A stretch of DNA of 64,000 nucleotides from Streptomyces sp. NBC_00775 (GTDB lineage: Bacteria; Actinomycetota; Actinomycetes; Streptomycetales; Streptomycetaceae), in assembly GCF_036347135.1 (NCBI RefSeq), contig NZ_CP108938.1:7254001-7318000 (forward strand), given 5' to 3'. Below, in pieces: positions 18,403 to 26,653 of the stretch. The translations under genes were made by a program, and so were the position numbers. The notes beneath the pieces were generated by a model. That model made no database searches and had not been told where the DNA came from. It saw only the letters and a list, made by a program, of their open reading frames with translations. Every line of letters starts with the position of its first letter. The stretch's first letter is position 1.

Positions 18403-20031
18403 CTAGACCCACTTGGCTTGCAGCAGATTGATGCCGGGGTACGGCTGTGCCCTTATCCCCGTGAGCCTCGTCGGGTTCCACGCCGTCATCAGTTCGTTGT
18501 GCACGACCGGGTAGAGCACGGCCTGTTCGGCGACGACGTCGATGTAGTCCTGGATCATCGTCTTCTTCTTGTCGGCGTCCGGCTCCTGCGTCGCCAGGTC
18601 CATGTCCTTGAAGAGCTTCTTCGCCACGGAGTTGCCGGCCCAGCGGGCGTAACCCATCCAGAGGTTCTGGGGGCCGTAGTTGTAGTGCATGATCAGGTCG
18701 GCATCCAGCCCGAACTGATTGGGATTCGAGGCGGCCGCGACGACCTGGTAGTCCTGCTTCTGGTCCATCTTGGTGAACACGGCCGTGGTCTCCTGCGGGG
18801 AGAGCGTGGTCTCCACGCCGATCGCGTCCCAGGACGCCTTGATGGTCGGCAGACAGTCCACGATCCAGCTGACGTTGACCGACAAGATCTCGATCTTCAG
18901 CCCCTTGACCCCGGCCTCCTTCAGGAGCTTCTTCGCCTTCTCGGGGTCGTACGTGTAGACGGTCTTCGCGGGCCGGTAGCTCGGGTTGCCCTCGTTGAGG
19001 AACGAGGACGACGGCTTTCCATGCCCCTTGAGGGCGACCTCGACCATCTTGCCGGTGTCGATGGCGTAGTGCAGCGCCTGCCGCACCCGTACGTCGTCGA
19101 ACGGCTTGTGCTGGGTGTTGAACATCAGGAAGAGGTTGTTCATGCCCGCGCCGCCCTGGACGGACATGCCGCCCTTCCTGAGCTGCTGGATATTGGCGTA
19201 CGGGATGTTGTCGGCGATCTGCGCGCCGGCGCTGGCACCGGAGATCTTCGCGACGCGGGGCGCGGCATCCACTATGGTCAGCCAGTTCATCTTCTTGAAG
19301 GCCGCCTTGCGCGGGCCGTTGTAGGCGGCGAACGCCTCGAAGGTCGTGTTCGACTTCGGGTGGTGCGCGGTCTGCCGGTACGGCCCCGAGCCGACCGCCT
19401 TGCCCTTGATCGCGTCGTCCCAGGCGCCCGGCTGGGAGAAGACGTGCTTCGGCATGATCTTCGCCAGGGTGAGCCGCGAAATCCCCTCGGGGAAGGGGAA
19501 CTTGAGGACCAGCTCGACGTTCTGCGCGTCGATCTTCCTGACCTCCTTCAGCCAGCTGGCGAAGAAGCCCTTGGCGAGGGTCTGTGTCTTCGGGTCGAGG
19601 ATCCGCTCGTAGACGAACACCACGTCGTCGGCGGTGACGGGCTTGCCGTCGTGGAACGTGGCGCCCGCCCGCAGGGTGAACTTCCACGACGTGCCGCTGA
19701 GATCGGCCGGCACGGCGGTGGCCAGCGCTTCGTACGGCTCGCGGGAGATCGGGTCCGTGTCGAGCAGACCTTCGTAGATGTGGTTGTTGGCGGCCATGGA
19801 GAAGGCGGACGCGGTCTGTGTCGGATCCCAGCTGCCGTCGTTTCCGTAGCCGATGACAGCCGTCAGCGTGGCGTTCTTGCCGCTGCCCGAGCCGCCGGTG
19901 TCATTCGTGGACTCCGGCCCCGACGAGCAGGCGGCCAGCGACGAGGAGAGGGCGGCGGCCGCACCGAGGGCGCCGGTGTACTTCAGGAACGACCGGCGGT
20001 GCAGCGCCGGAGTGTCGGTCACGTCGCGCAC
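18403..20031 (-). CDS. Extracytoplasmic solute-binding lipoprotein of the peptide/sialate ABC importer
   Basis: A 542-residue SBP_bac_5 protein that should capture the substrate outside and deliver it to the permeases. The N-terminus has a twin-arginine-like HRRSFLK, a hydrophobic stretch, and the lipobox SSLAAC, so it is probably exported by Tat and lipid-anchored. It is 24 nt upstream of the permease gene and leads the operon. GTG 20031 is used (GGAGGA directly upstream); an in-frame GTG at 20022 is an alternative. The family binds peptides but also nickel, glycosides and sialic acid, so substrate comes from context only. Confidence 0.92.
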   Translation of the reverse strand: MRDVTDTPALHRRSFLKYTGALGAAAALSSSLAACSSGPESTNDTGGSGSGKNATLTAVIGYGNDGSWDPTQTASAFSMAANNHIYEGLLDTDPISREPYEALATAVPADLSGTSWKFTLRAGATFHDGKPVTADDVVFVYERILDPKTQTLAKGFFASWLKEVRKIDAQNVELVLKFPFPEGISRLTLAKIMPKHVFSQPGAWDDAIKGKAVGSGPYRQTAHHPKSNTTFEAFAAYNGPRKAAFKKMNWLTIVDAAPRVAKISGASAGAQIADNIPYANIQQLRKGGMSVQGGAGMNNLFLMFNTQHKPFDDVRVRQALHYAIDTGKMVEVALKGHGKPSSSFLNEGNPSYRPAKTVYTYDPEKAKKLLKEAGVKGLKIEILSVNVSWIVDCLPTIKASWDAIGVETTLSPQETTAVFTKMDQKQDYQVVAAASNPNQFGLDADLIMHYNYGPQNLWMGYARWAGNSVAKKLFKDMDLATQEPDADKKKTMIQDYIDVVAEQAVLYPVVHNELMTAWNPTRLTGIRAQPYPGINLLQAKWV

Positions 20032-20065
20032 GGTTCCTCCAGCAAGGAGTGGTGTGGGGAGATAC

Positions 20066-20078
20066 GACGTCCTACGTC
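20066..20078. promoter_or_regulatory. Perfect GACGT-CCT-ACGTC operator before the importer operon
   Basis: A perfect 5-bp-arm dyad with a 3-bp spacer, 35 nt upstream of the solute-binding protein start. It shares the CGTCCTA(C/T)GTC core with the sialidase promoter site at 10235-10247 and the same arms and spacing with the site over the GntR start at 20268-20280. FadR-type GntR proteins commonly bind short dyads of this size. Binding is inferred. Confidence 0.6.
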
Positions 20079-20204
20079 ATAGGGGGCAGCGTGACCATAA
20101 GAGGGGCTGTGAGGACGGTCAAGGGATCGCACACGAATGGCGTATCTTCCAGAGGTGCGACCAATGACGGTGTGAATAGGGGTAGTTGACGCCAGTTGGC
20201 GTTC

Positions 20205-20230
20205 AATCACCCGGCATCTAATCACCCGGC
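20205..20230 (+). repeat. Direct repeat AATCACCCGGC in the GntR promoter region
   Basis: Two exact copies at 20205-20215 and 20220-20230, 15 bp apart, about 45-70 nt upstream of the GntR start. They may be activator or repressor half-sites. The surrounding stretch 20079-20260 is richer in A/T than the genes and holds the divergent promoters. Confidence 0.45.
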
Positions 20231-20267
20231 GATGTATTCGCCTGACGTTTAATCAGTCCGGAGGTGG

Positions 20268-20280
20268 GACGTCGGATGTC
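20268..20280. promoter_or_regulatory. GACGT-CGG-ATGTC dyad over the GntR start codon
   Basis: The dyad overlaps the ATG (20276-20278) of the GntR gene, with arms and spacing like the sites at 10228-10247 and 20066-20078. A bound protein would block its own expression, fitting autoregulation. Seen in sequence; role inferred. Confidence 0.5.
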
Positions 20281-21034
20281 CAGCGAGCGTACGATGCGGC
20301 GCATGTCTGAGGAGACCGGGAACCGGCGTCGGCCCGAGCGCCGGGTGGGCGGCCAGATCCAGCGCGAGGTCATGCAGCTGATCCTCGACCGCAAGCTCCA
20401 GGCCGGTGCGCCGCTGCCCACCGAGACCGAGCTGATGACCGACCTCGGCGTGAGCCGCAACTCCGTCCGCGAGGCCCTCAAGGCCCTACAGGCACTCGAC
20501 ATAGTGGAGATCAGACACGGCTACGGCACCTACGTCGGCCAGGCCTCCCTGACCCCGCTCGTCGACGGTCTCACCTTCCGCACGCTCGCCCAACCGGACG
20601 ACGAGACGGGTGCGCTGGCGGAGATACTGCAAGTCCGCGAGGTCCTGGAGGAGGGCCTGATCCGCCGGGTCGCCGCGACGCTCTCCGAGGCGGAACTCGA
20701 CGGCCTCGAATCCGTCGTGGAGCGGATGGAGACGGCCGGCCGCGAAGGCCGCCCCTTCCCCGAACTCGACCGCGAATTCCACGAGCTGCTGTACGCGTCC
20801 CTCGGCAACGCCCTCGTCCCGCAGCTCCTCGGCGCCTTCTGGACCGTCTTCAGCCGCGTCGCCGGCGTACGCGGCTGGACCGACGACCCGGCCCCCGAGG
20901 TGACCGTCCGCCGCCACCGCGACATCGTCACGGCGCTGCGCGCCCGCGATGTCGAGGGCGCGCAGCGGGCGATGGCGGACCACTTCCGGGGGATCGAGGC
21001 ACGGGCGGCACAGGAGTCGCGCGGGGTGAGCTGA
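20276..21034 (+). CDS. FadR-subfamily GntR regulator (NanR-like candidate)
   Basis: A 252-residue regulator. The winged helix-turn-helix covers about residues 25-90 with LPTETELMTDLGVSRNSVREA, the recognition helix of GntR proteins. The C-terminal FCD helical domain (about 105-235) carries the metal/ligand residues typical of this group: an Asp-containing ELDREFHELL helix and two later His in RRHRDIV and ADHFRG. FCD domains bind small carboxylic acids, and NanR regulators of sialic-acid genes belong here. It is divergent from the importer operon. ATG 20276 follows GGAGG with 11-nt spacing. Role as repressor of the importer and sialidase is inferred from shared dyads. Confidence 0.9.
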   Translation: MSSERTMRRMSEETGNRRRPERRVGGQIQREVMQLILDRKLQAGAPLPTETELMTDLGVSRNSVREALKALQALDIVEIRHGYGTYVGQASLTPLVDGLTFRTLAQPDDETGALAEILQVREVLEEGLIRRVAATLSEAELDGLESVVERMETAGREGRPFPELDREFHELLYASLGNALVPQLLGAFWTVFSRVAGVRGWTDDPAPEVTVRRHRDIVTALRARDVEGAQRAMADHFRGIEARAAQESRGVS

Positions 21035-21079
21035 GCGGGGCTGGCTTGGTTCTTTGGCTGCGGGTGGGTGGGGGTTGGG

Positions 21080-21255
21080 CTAAAAGATTGCGCAGTTCCC
21101 CGCGCCCCTGAAGGCTCGGGGCTGCGCCCCATTGCCCCCCGGCCCGCCCCCGTCTTTTGTCTTTTAGGGGCGCGGGGAACTGCGCAGTCTTTTAGCGGGG
21201 GGTCTGGGGGCGCAGCCCCCAGGGATGGGACGGGTAGGGGCGGCGGGGGCGAAAG
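21080..21255. repeat. Inverted pair of dispersed repeats between gntR and phosphatase
   Basis: A copy near 21085-21112 (AGATTGCGCAGTTCCCCG side) is mirrored by one at about 21168-21195, with GGGGCTGCGCCCC hairpin sequence between. It continues into a 65-bp tail (GGGTCTGGGGGCGCAGCCCC, then CAGGGATGGGACGGGTAGGG) nearly identical to 11750-11804. The paired copies can form a long hairpin after the GntR stop and may terminate it. No gene is seen. Confidence 0.7.
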
Positions 21256-21288
21256 AAATCCACCGCCTGCCCGCCCTACCCTGCTCCA

Positions 21289-21729
21289 GTGACCGAGACC
21301 TGGGATCCGAACGGCGCGGGTGTGTTCCGTCTGCCCTCCGGGCGGCTGGTGCGTGGGCGCGCCCTGCGCCGGCCGCTTCCGAGTGACGGTCCGGCGCCGA
21401 CGTACGCCGTGTACCTGCTCGGCAAGCCGCCGTCCCAAGTCCCGTGGGAATACCACTGGCTGCGCTGGCCGGACTTCAGGCTGCCCGCCGACCGGGGCGA
21501 GGCCCGCGCGGTCCTCGCCGAGGCATGGAAGCGGGCGCCCGCCGACCGCGTCGAGCTCGCCTGCGGCGGAGGCCGGGGACGCACCGGCACGGCCCTGGCC
21601 TGCCTCGCCGTCCTCGACGGAGTACCGCCGGGGGAGGCGGTGGACTTCGTACGCCGCCACTACGACCGGCACGCGGTGGAGACGCCGTGGCAGCGGAGAT
21701 ACGTCCGCCGCTTCACCGCCGACGAGTGA
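21289..21729 (+). CDS. Dual-specificity / tyrosine phosphatase-like protein
   Basis: A 146-residue protein with a Cys-based phosphatase loop: Cys92 and Arg98 in ACGGGRGRTGTAL fit C-x5-R-(S/T). A candidate general acid, Asp62, lies in the WPDFRLP segment, the WPD-loop sequence of this superfamily. No signal peptide or membrane segment. The start is GTG with no ribosome site, 7 nt after TACCCT (21277-21282), so it is probably leaderless. The substrate (protein, sugar or phosphoinositide-like phosphate) is unknown, and no neighbour suggests it. Confidence 0.8.
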   Translation: MTETWDPNGAGVFRLPSGRLVRGRALRRPLPSDGPAPTYAVYLLGKPPSQVPWEYHWLRWPDFRLPADRGEARAVLAEAWKRAPADRVELACGGGRGRTGTALACLAVLDGVPPGEAVDFVRRHYDRHAVETPWQRRYVRRFTADE

Positions 21730-21858
21730 GCCTAGGGCCGCCTGCCGCGGAACCGGAGTCCGCCGCTCTCCGGATGCAGATCCACGGACACATCAGTGAA
21801 GCCCGTCCGCCGAAAATTCGGTACGCCATGTGCGCGGGCCTGTGGAACCCTGAGCCGC

Positions 21859-22728
21859 GTGCCCCACCCCGAGACGACCCCGTACGACGACGACCGCCGC
21901 GCCTACTCCCGAGAGGCACTGGCCCGCCTCGTGCTCAGTCAGGCCGCGTACGGCATCGCCGGATCCGCCGGTGAACTGGTCATCACGCGACACGACGCGT
22001 ACTGCGGTCCCGGCGGCCGGGTCAGCGAGGCGGCGCAGCTCGTCGCGTCCGCCGAGCGGACGCTGGTGCGGGCCGTCGTCTACGAGCGGGAGCGCGGCAG
22101 TTCCTGGGAGGAGATCGCCCGGTATTTCGGAGTCGGCGCGGACGAGGCCGAGGAACGTTTCAGCCCCGAACTCACCCGCTGGGAAACGGCGTTCGACGTT
22201 CCCTACCGCCTCGATGAAACCGGCCGCAAACGCATCCCGCAACTGCCGACGGCCGCGTACGATCCCGCCACCGCTTGCCGCCAGCTCGATCTCTGGGCGC
22301 ATCTGAGGACCACCATCAGGGACCGTCACGCGGTGAGCGCGGGCCTTCGCATGACCGCCATCGCCCCGGCGGACGGGAACGGCCCCGAGGCCGAAGTGTC
22401 CGACCCGGAAACCGAGTCGGACGAGATGAGGGGCTGGATCTGGCGCCCTCACCTCCGCTCCTTCCTCGAACTCCTGGCCCGCTACAACAGCATGTGGTTC
22501 GACGAAACGGACTGGGAAACCGTCTCTATCGGCCTCGAAACGACCGACGACGAGACCCCGGACGCCTGGTACAGCTACCCCTTGGACAGCTCCCTGCACT
22601 CCCTGAACGTCCGCCTCGCCAACACACGCGGCGGCAACGAGGTCTCCGTCGCCCTCACCGGCGCCACTTCCGCGGACCTGCGCCTCAGAATCGACACGCT
22701 CATGGACGCGTTCGCGGCACGCCCCTAA
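21859..22728 (+). CDS. Conserved hypothetical protein, 289 aa
   Basis: No family is recognised. The N-terminal ~100 residues contain AYGIAGSAGELVITRHDAY and a helix-turn-helix-like stretch, RGSSWEEIARYFGVGADEAEERF, similar to the region-4-type helices used to recognise DNA; this could make it a DNA-binding protein. An acidic linker follows (DPETESDEM). The C-terminal ~120 residues are rich in Trp and Tyr and end in a beta-alpha pattern (NEVSVALTGATSADLRLRIDTLMDAF). GTG 21859 is preferred; the frame is open upstream to a GTG at 21796. No ribosome site is obvious at either. Confidence 0.6.
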   Translation: MPHPETTPYDDDRRAYSREALARLVLSQAAYGIAGSAGELVITRHDAYCGPGGRVSEAAQLVASAERTLVRAVVYERERGSSWEEIARYFGVGADEAEERFSPELTRWETAFDVPYRLDETGRKRIPQLPTAAYDPATACRQLDLWAHLRTTIRDRHAVSAGLRMTAIAPADGNGPEAEVSDPETESDEMRGWIWRPHLRSFLELLARYNSMWFDETDWETVSIGLETTDDETPDAWYSYPLDSSLHSLNVRLANTRGGNEVSVALTGATSADLRLRIDTLMDAFAARP

Positions 22729-22916
22729 ACGTTCTCCCCGGTGGCTTCCGCGGGCCCTCCGTCGGAGTTGCCGCTCGCCGCGCGCTTGCGCGCCGTCCTG
22801 GAAGGGGCCGCACCGGGATGAGGCGTCAACCCCAACGTTCGTTTTCGCGAACGAGGCGCTCCGCTCAGCGGCAACGCAACAGATCGGCCCCAGCCTCATG
22901 GCCACGTACGCTGAAA

Positions 22917-22929
22917 TGCTGACTCAGCA
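22917..22929. promoter_or_regulatory. Perfect palindrome TGCTGA-C-TCAGCA
   Basis: A perfect 13-bp dyad in the 235-bp gap between convergent genes, 35 nt from the TPR gene stop. The gap also holds a GTTCG...CGAAC dyad near 22844-22859. The position between gene ends suggests a terminator stem or chance rather than an operator. Confidence 0.3.
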
Positions 22930-22963
22930 TCGGCCGGCCTGACGGTGGTGGACGCGAAGCCGC

Positions 22964-23473
22964 CTAGTAGCCCTCCACCGCGTCCAGATCCCCCGCGTAG
23001 TGCTCGATCGCCCGCCGATACCTCTGTACGCGGGTGTCGGCGCTGGTGGCTGCCACGACCTCCAGCAGGGTCCGTACGGCTTCTCGGGACTCCCCGACGT
23101 TGTACAGGGCCATGGCCAGGAACGACCGCAGGGCCGGGTCCCCGGGGAACTCCTCCAGGCCGCGGCGCAGACACGTCACCGCCTCTTCGTGGCGCCCCAG
23201 GACGCGGTAAGTGCTACCCAGGCCCAGAAACGCGCCGTGGCGATCCTCGGCCGACAACCCCTCTCCTGCCAGGGCTCGTTCATAGAACGGGACCGCCTCC
23301 GCCTCCAGGCCGAGGACGTCGTGGACCCAGGCGGTCTGGTACGCGATCTCGGTGTCCGCCGGATGCCGGTCGGACAGGGTCAGCAGCAGTGGACGGGCCT
23401 CGGCCGCCGAGCCGCGCTCGCGTAGCCCGATCGCCCGCGCCAGCGTCGTATCCCGTTCTTGATCGTCGCTCAT
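22964..23473 (-). CDS. Tetratricopeptide-repeat protein
   Basis: A 169-residue all-helical protein with about three TPR units: around residues 30-60 (DTEIAYQTAWVHDVLGLEAE), 65-100 (AFLGLGSTYRVLGRHEEAV) and 105-135 (LRSFLAMALYNVGESREAV). TPR proteins act as protein-protein scaffolds. MSDDQERDTTLARA at 23473 is the likely start; an upstream in-frame codon adds six residues. No catalytic domain, signal peptide or partner gene is visible, so the role is unknown. Confidence 0.8.
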   Translation of the reverse strand: MSDDQERDTTLARAIGLRERGSAAEARPLLLTLSDRHPADTEIAYQTAWVHDVLGLEAEAVPFYERALAGEGLSAEDRHGAFLGLGSTYRVLGRHEEAVTCLRRGLEEFPGDPALRSFLAMALYNVGESREAVRTLLEVVAATSADTRVQRYRRAIEHYAGDLDAVEGY

Positions 23474-23536
23474 GCGGCAGCACGCTGGCACAACGCACCC
23501 CCGTCCACAAGCTGTTGACGGCGTACGGGGTACGGG

Positions 23537-24385
23537 TCAAACGTCCCGGCGGTCCACCGCCACGACGGCGACGACCGCCGAGACCGCCGCCCATGCGGCG
23601 AAGGTGATCCAGGCGCCCGTGACCGTCGCCGGATGGGGCGGGACCAGGGTGAAGGGGTCGTGGCCGAAGGCGATGTCGGCGAGGCGGGTCCAGGCGTTGA
23701 TGGGCTGGGCGTGCCGCACCGCGGCCGTCCACTGGTAGCGGTCGGTGATGAAGCTGGGGATCAGGAGGAGTACGGCGGTGGTGGCGACCATCGTCGTCGC
23801 GCTGTGCCGGATCACGGCGCCCAGGGCCATGCCCGCGAGGGCGCAGACCGGGGCGAGGAGCGCGGAGGCGGCGATGACGCGGAGGGCGCCGGGGTAGGAG
23901 AGCGGGACACCGACGTCGCGGGTGTCGAGGATGGCCTGGGTCGAGGCGAAGGAGGCGCCCGCGACGAGCGCGCCGTAGACCGTCATGACCGCGGTCACCA
24001 GGGTCACCTTCGCCGCCATCAGGGCGCGGCGGTCCGGAACCGCCGCGAACGTCGTACGGACGAGGCCCGTCGAGTACTCGCCGACGATCGTGATCGCGCC
24101 GACGCTCGCCACCGCGAGGATCAGCATCAACGCCGATCCGTCGGAGAAGGCGTCGCGCAGGGCCAACTGGCCGATGTGGTCCCGCATTTGGCCGTTGAAC
24201 CTGGGGAAGTCGGCCGCGTCGACCCGAGCCGCGTTCGCGTTGAAGGCGATGACCGCCAGCGCGCCGGTGCCGAGCGCCCAGTACGTCGAGCGCAGGGATC
24301 GCAGCTTGATCCACTCGGCGGCCAGGAGGTCCGTGAAGCGGGGAGCGGGCGGGGCGAGGGTCGCCATGGGTGTCGTGGTCGTCAT
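23537..24385 (-). CDS. ABC-2 type exporter permease
   Basis: A 282-residue integral membrane protein with six predicted helices. It begins with a short cytoplasmic stretch followed by LLAAEWIKLRSLRSTYWALG, the sequence that opens many actinobacterial ABC-2 permeases. A large extracytoplasmic loop lies after the first helix. It overlaps the ATPase gene by 4 nt, so they form one transporter. Substrate unknown; such pairs often export antimicrobial peptides or drugs and are commonly controlled by an adjacent two-component system, here divergently encoded. Confidence 0.88.
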   Translation of the reverse strand: MTTTTPMATLAPPAPRFTDLLAAEWIKLRSLRSTYWALGTGALAVIAFNANAARVDAADFPRFNGQMRDHIGQLALRDAFSDGSALMLILAVASVGAITIVGEYSTGLVRTTFAAVPDRRALMAAKVTLVTAVMTVYGALVAGASFASTQAILDTRDVGVPLSYPGALRVIAASALLAPVCALAGMALGAVIRHSATTMVATTAVLLLIPSFITDRYQWTAAVRHAQPINAWTRLADIAFGHDPFTLVPPHPATVTGAWITFAAWAAVSAVVAVVAVDRRDV

Positions 24386-25296
24386 CGGGCGTCTCCGGCG
24401 AGGAATTCGGCGCTGTCGGCGGTCAGTTCCATGAAGGCCGCCTCCAGCGAGGCCGCCTGCGGGGTCAGTTCTTCGAGCAGGACGCGGTGCTGGAAGGCGA
24501 GTTCGCCGATGCGCGCGGCGCTCAGCGCCGTCACCTTCAGGGTGCGGTCGTCGTACGGCGCCACGGCGGCGCCCTCGGCGGACAGCACGGCCGCCAGCCG
24601 GTCGGTGTCCGGCGTGCGTACGGTCACGGTGAGCCGCGTGCCGCGCGCCGCGAACGCGGTCACGCTCTCCGCGGCGATCAGTTCACCCCGTCCGATGACG
24701 ATCAACTGGTCGGCGGTGTTCTCCATTTCGGACATCAGGTGGCTGGAGACGAAGACCGTACGGCCCTCGGCGGCGAGTCGCCGGAACAGCCCGCGTACCC
24801 ACAACACACCTTCCGGGTCGAGACCGTTGAGCGGTTCATCGAACATCAGGACCGGCGGGTCGCCGAGCAACGCCGTCGCGATACCGAGGCGTTGCTTCAT
24901 TCCGAGGGAGAAGCCGTCGACACGACGTCGGGCCGCCGCACCCGTCAGCCCGACCTCCTCCAGCACCTCGTCCACCCGGCCGTACGGGATCCGGTTGCTG
25001 CGGGCGAGGGCCGCCAGATGGGCCCGCGCGCTGCGGCCGCCGTGCACATCACCCGCGTCGAGCAGTGCGCCGACATGGCGCAGCCCGCGCGGCAGGTCCC
25101 GGAAGGGGCGGCCGTCGAGGGTGGCGGTTCCGCCGGTCGGGGCGATCAGGCCGAGGAGCATGCGCAGGGTCGTCGTCTTGCCCGCGCCGTTCGGGCCGAG
25201 GAACCCGGTGACATGCCCCGGGCGCACGCTGAAGGAGAGGTTACGGACCGCCGTGGTGGGTCCATAGCGCTTGGTCAGTTCGTTGACTTCGATCAC
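24382..25296 (-). CDS. ABC exporter ATPase (drug/peptide type)
   Basis: About 304 residues. Walker A is GPNGAGKTT; the signature is degenerate, FSLGMKQRL (SLGMKQR in place of LSGGQQR), as common in DrrA/CcmA-like exporters; Walker B is VLMFDEPLNGLD, with SSH as the switch His. The C-terminal ~90 residues are the usual regulatory extension. Start: GTG 25296 gives VIEVNELTKRYG; an in-frame GTG at 25305 is possible. Together with the overlapping permease gene it forms a homodimeric or heterodimeric exporter. Confidence 0.9.
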   Translation of the reverse strand: MIEVNELTKRYGPTTAVRNLSFSVRPGHVTGFLGPNGAGKTTTLRMLLGLIAPTGGTATLDGRPFRDLPRGLRHVGALLDAGDVHGGRSARAHLAALARSNRIPYGRVDEVLEEVGLTGAAARRRVDGFSLGMKQRLGIATALLGDPPVLMFDEPLNGLDPEGVLWVRGLFRRLAAEGRTVFVSSHLMSEMENTADQLIVIGRGELIAAESVTAFAARGTRLTVTVRTPDTDRLAAVLSAEGAAVAPYDDRTLKVTALSAARIGELAFQHRVLLEELTPQAASLEAAFMELTADSAEFLAGDAR

Positions 25297-25429
25297 GCGG
25301 AACACCGTCTCGCCGGGGACGGGTCAAGGACATCGGCCCGGCGCGGACAATCCCCCGGAGCGGGTGTCGACCCGGGGTGTACATCCGCGGGCCGATGCCG
25401 TGCCGGTGGCGCGAGCCTACGATCGGCGC

Positions 25430-26653
25430 ATGCATGTCACGCCGCCGCTTCCCCTGCTCAAGCGCGTGCCGCCGGGTGCCTGGGTGGCCCTGACCTGGTG
25501 TGCGACCGCCGTGTTCACGTTCCTCGCGCGCATCAGGCTGCCCGGCGAGGAGGCGGCCCAGTATCAGGTCGCCGTCCAGTTCTACCGGTGGGACGGCCTC
25601 GTGATCCTCGCGCTGGCCACCGCGCTGGCGCTGGCGGGCAGCCGGCTGCTGTCGCGCCGGCCGCTGACCGCCCTCGCCCTGCTGCTCACGGCGGCCGGCT
25701 TCGCGACGACGAACCTGGCCGTGGGGGCGATCCAGCTGTCGCAGTTCCTCGCGGTCGACGTCGCCCTCTATTTCATCGCCGCCGCCCACTCGCGCCGTAC
25801 GGGCGTCACCGCGGTCTCGATGGCGCTCGGCGTCCTGGTGGCCTGGCTGACCGTACGGCTGCTGCGCGGCTGGGGCATAGGCGTGTCGGACGAGCTCGCC
25901 GTCGCGCTGACGGCCGTCGTCGCCTGGCTGCTGGGCGACGCCGCCCACCGCACCCGCGCCTACGCCGAGAAGCTGCGCGTCCAGGCCGCCGGCCAGGCCG
26001 TCATCGACGAACGCCTGCGTATCGCCCGGGAGATGCACGACATGGTCGCCCACAGCATCGGCATCATCGCCCTCCAGGCGGGCGCGGCGGCCCGCGTCGT
26101 ACACACCCAGCCGGACGCCGCGCGCGAGGCTATGACGGCGGTGGAGACGGCGGGCCGGGAGACCCTCGCGGGGCTGCGCCGCATGCTGGTGGCGCTGCGG
26201 CAGGCGGACCAGGGCCGGGCGGCCCATGTCCCGGAGGCCGCCCAGTTGCGTCCCGCCGAGGGGCTCGCCGACCTCGACCGGCTGGCCGCCGCGACGACCG
26301 CCGCGGGGGTGCGCGTGGACGTCCGCTGGCGGGGCGAACGGCGCCAACTCCCGCCGGACATCGACCTGTCCGCGTTCCGCATCGTCCAGGAGTCGATCAC
26401 CAACGTCGTACGCCACGCGGGCACGGCCACCTGCCGGGTGACCGTCGACTACGGGGACGAGGACGTGGCCGTCGACATCACCGACTCCGGCCGCGGCCGG
26501 GGAACGTCCACGGACACCGGCTTCGGCCTCATCGGCATGCGCGAGCGAGTGACCTTGCTGCACGGCGAGTTCACGGCCGGGCCGCGCCCCGAGGGCGGCT
26601 TCCGGGTGACGGCCCGCCTCCCCGTCCCGGCGACGGCCGCGGCGGCCGCGTGA
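25430..26653 (+). CDS. NarL-type sensor histidine kinase
   Basis: A 407-residue kinase. Four to five hydrophobic helices occupy residues 15-175. The phospho-acceptor His is in IAREMHDMVAHSIG; the ATPase N-box is FRIVQESITNVVRHAG and the G-box GFGLIGMRERV. There is no ribosome site: TACGAT (25418-25423) lies 6 nt before the ATG, so the message is probably leaderless. It is divergent from the ABC exporter pair and translationally coupled to a response regulator (TGATG). This arrangement is typical of envelope-stress or antibiotic-sensing systems that turn on the adjacent exporter. Confidence 0.93.
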   Translation: MHVTPPLPLLKRVPPGAWVALTWCATAVFTFLARIRLPGEEAAQYQVAVQFYRWDGLVILALATALALAGSRLLSRRPLTALALLLTAAGFATTNLAVGAIQLSQFLAVDVALYFIAAAHSRRTGVTAVSMALGVLVAWLTVRLLRGWGIGVSDELAVALTAVVAWLLGDAAHRTRAYAEKLRVQAAGQAVIDERLRIAREMHDMVAHSIGIIALQAGAAARVVHTQPDAAREAMTAVETAGRETLAGLRRMLVALRQADQGRAAHVPEAAQLRPAEGLADLDRLAAATTAAGVRVDVRWRGERRQLPPDIDLSAFRIVQESITNVVRHAGTATCRVTVDYGDEDVAVDITDSGRGRGTSTDTGFGLIGMRERVTLLHGEFTAGPRPEGGFRVTARLPVPATAAAAA

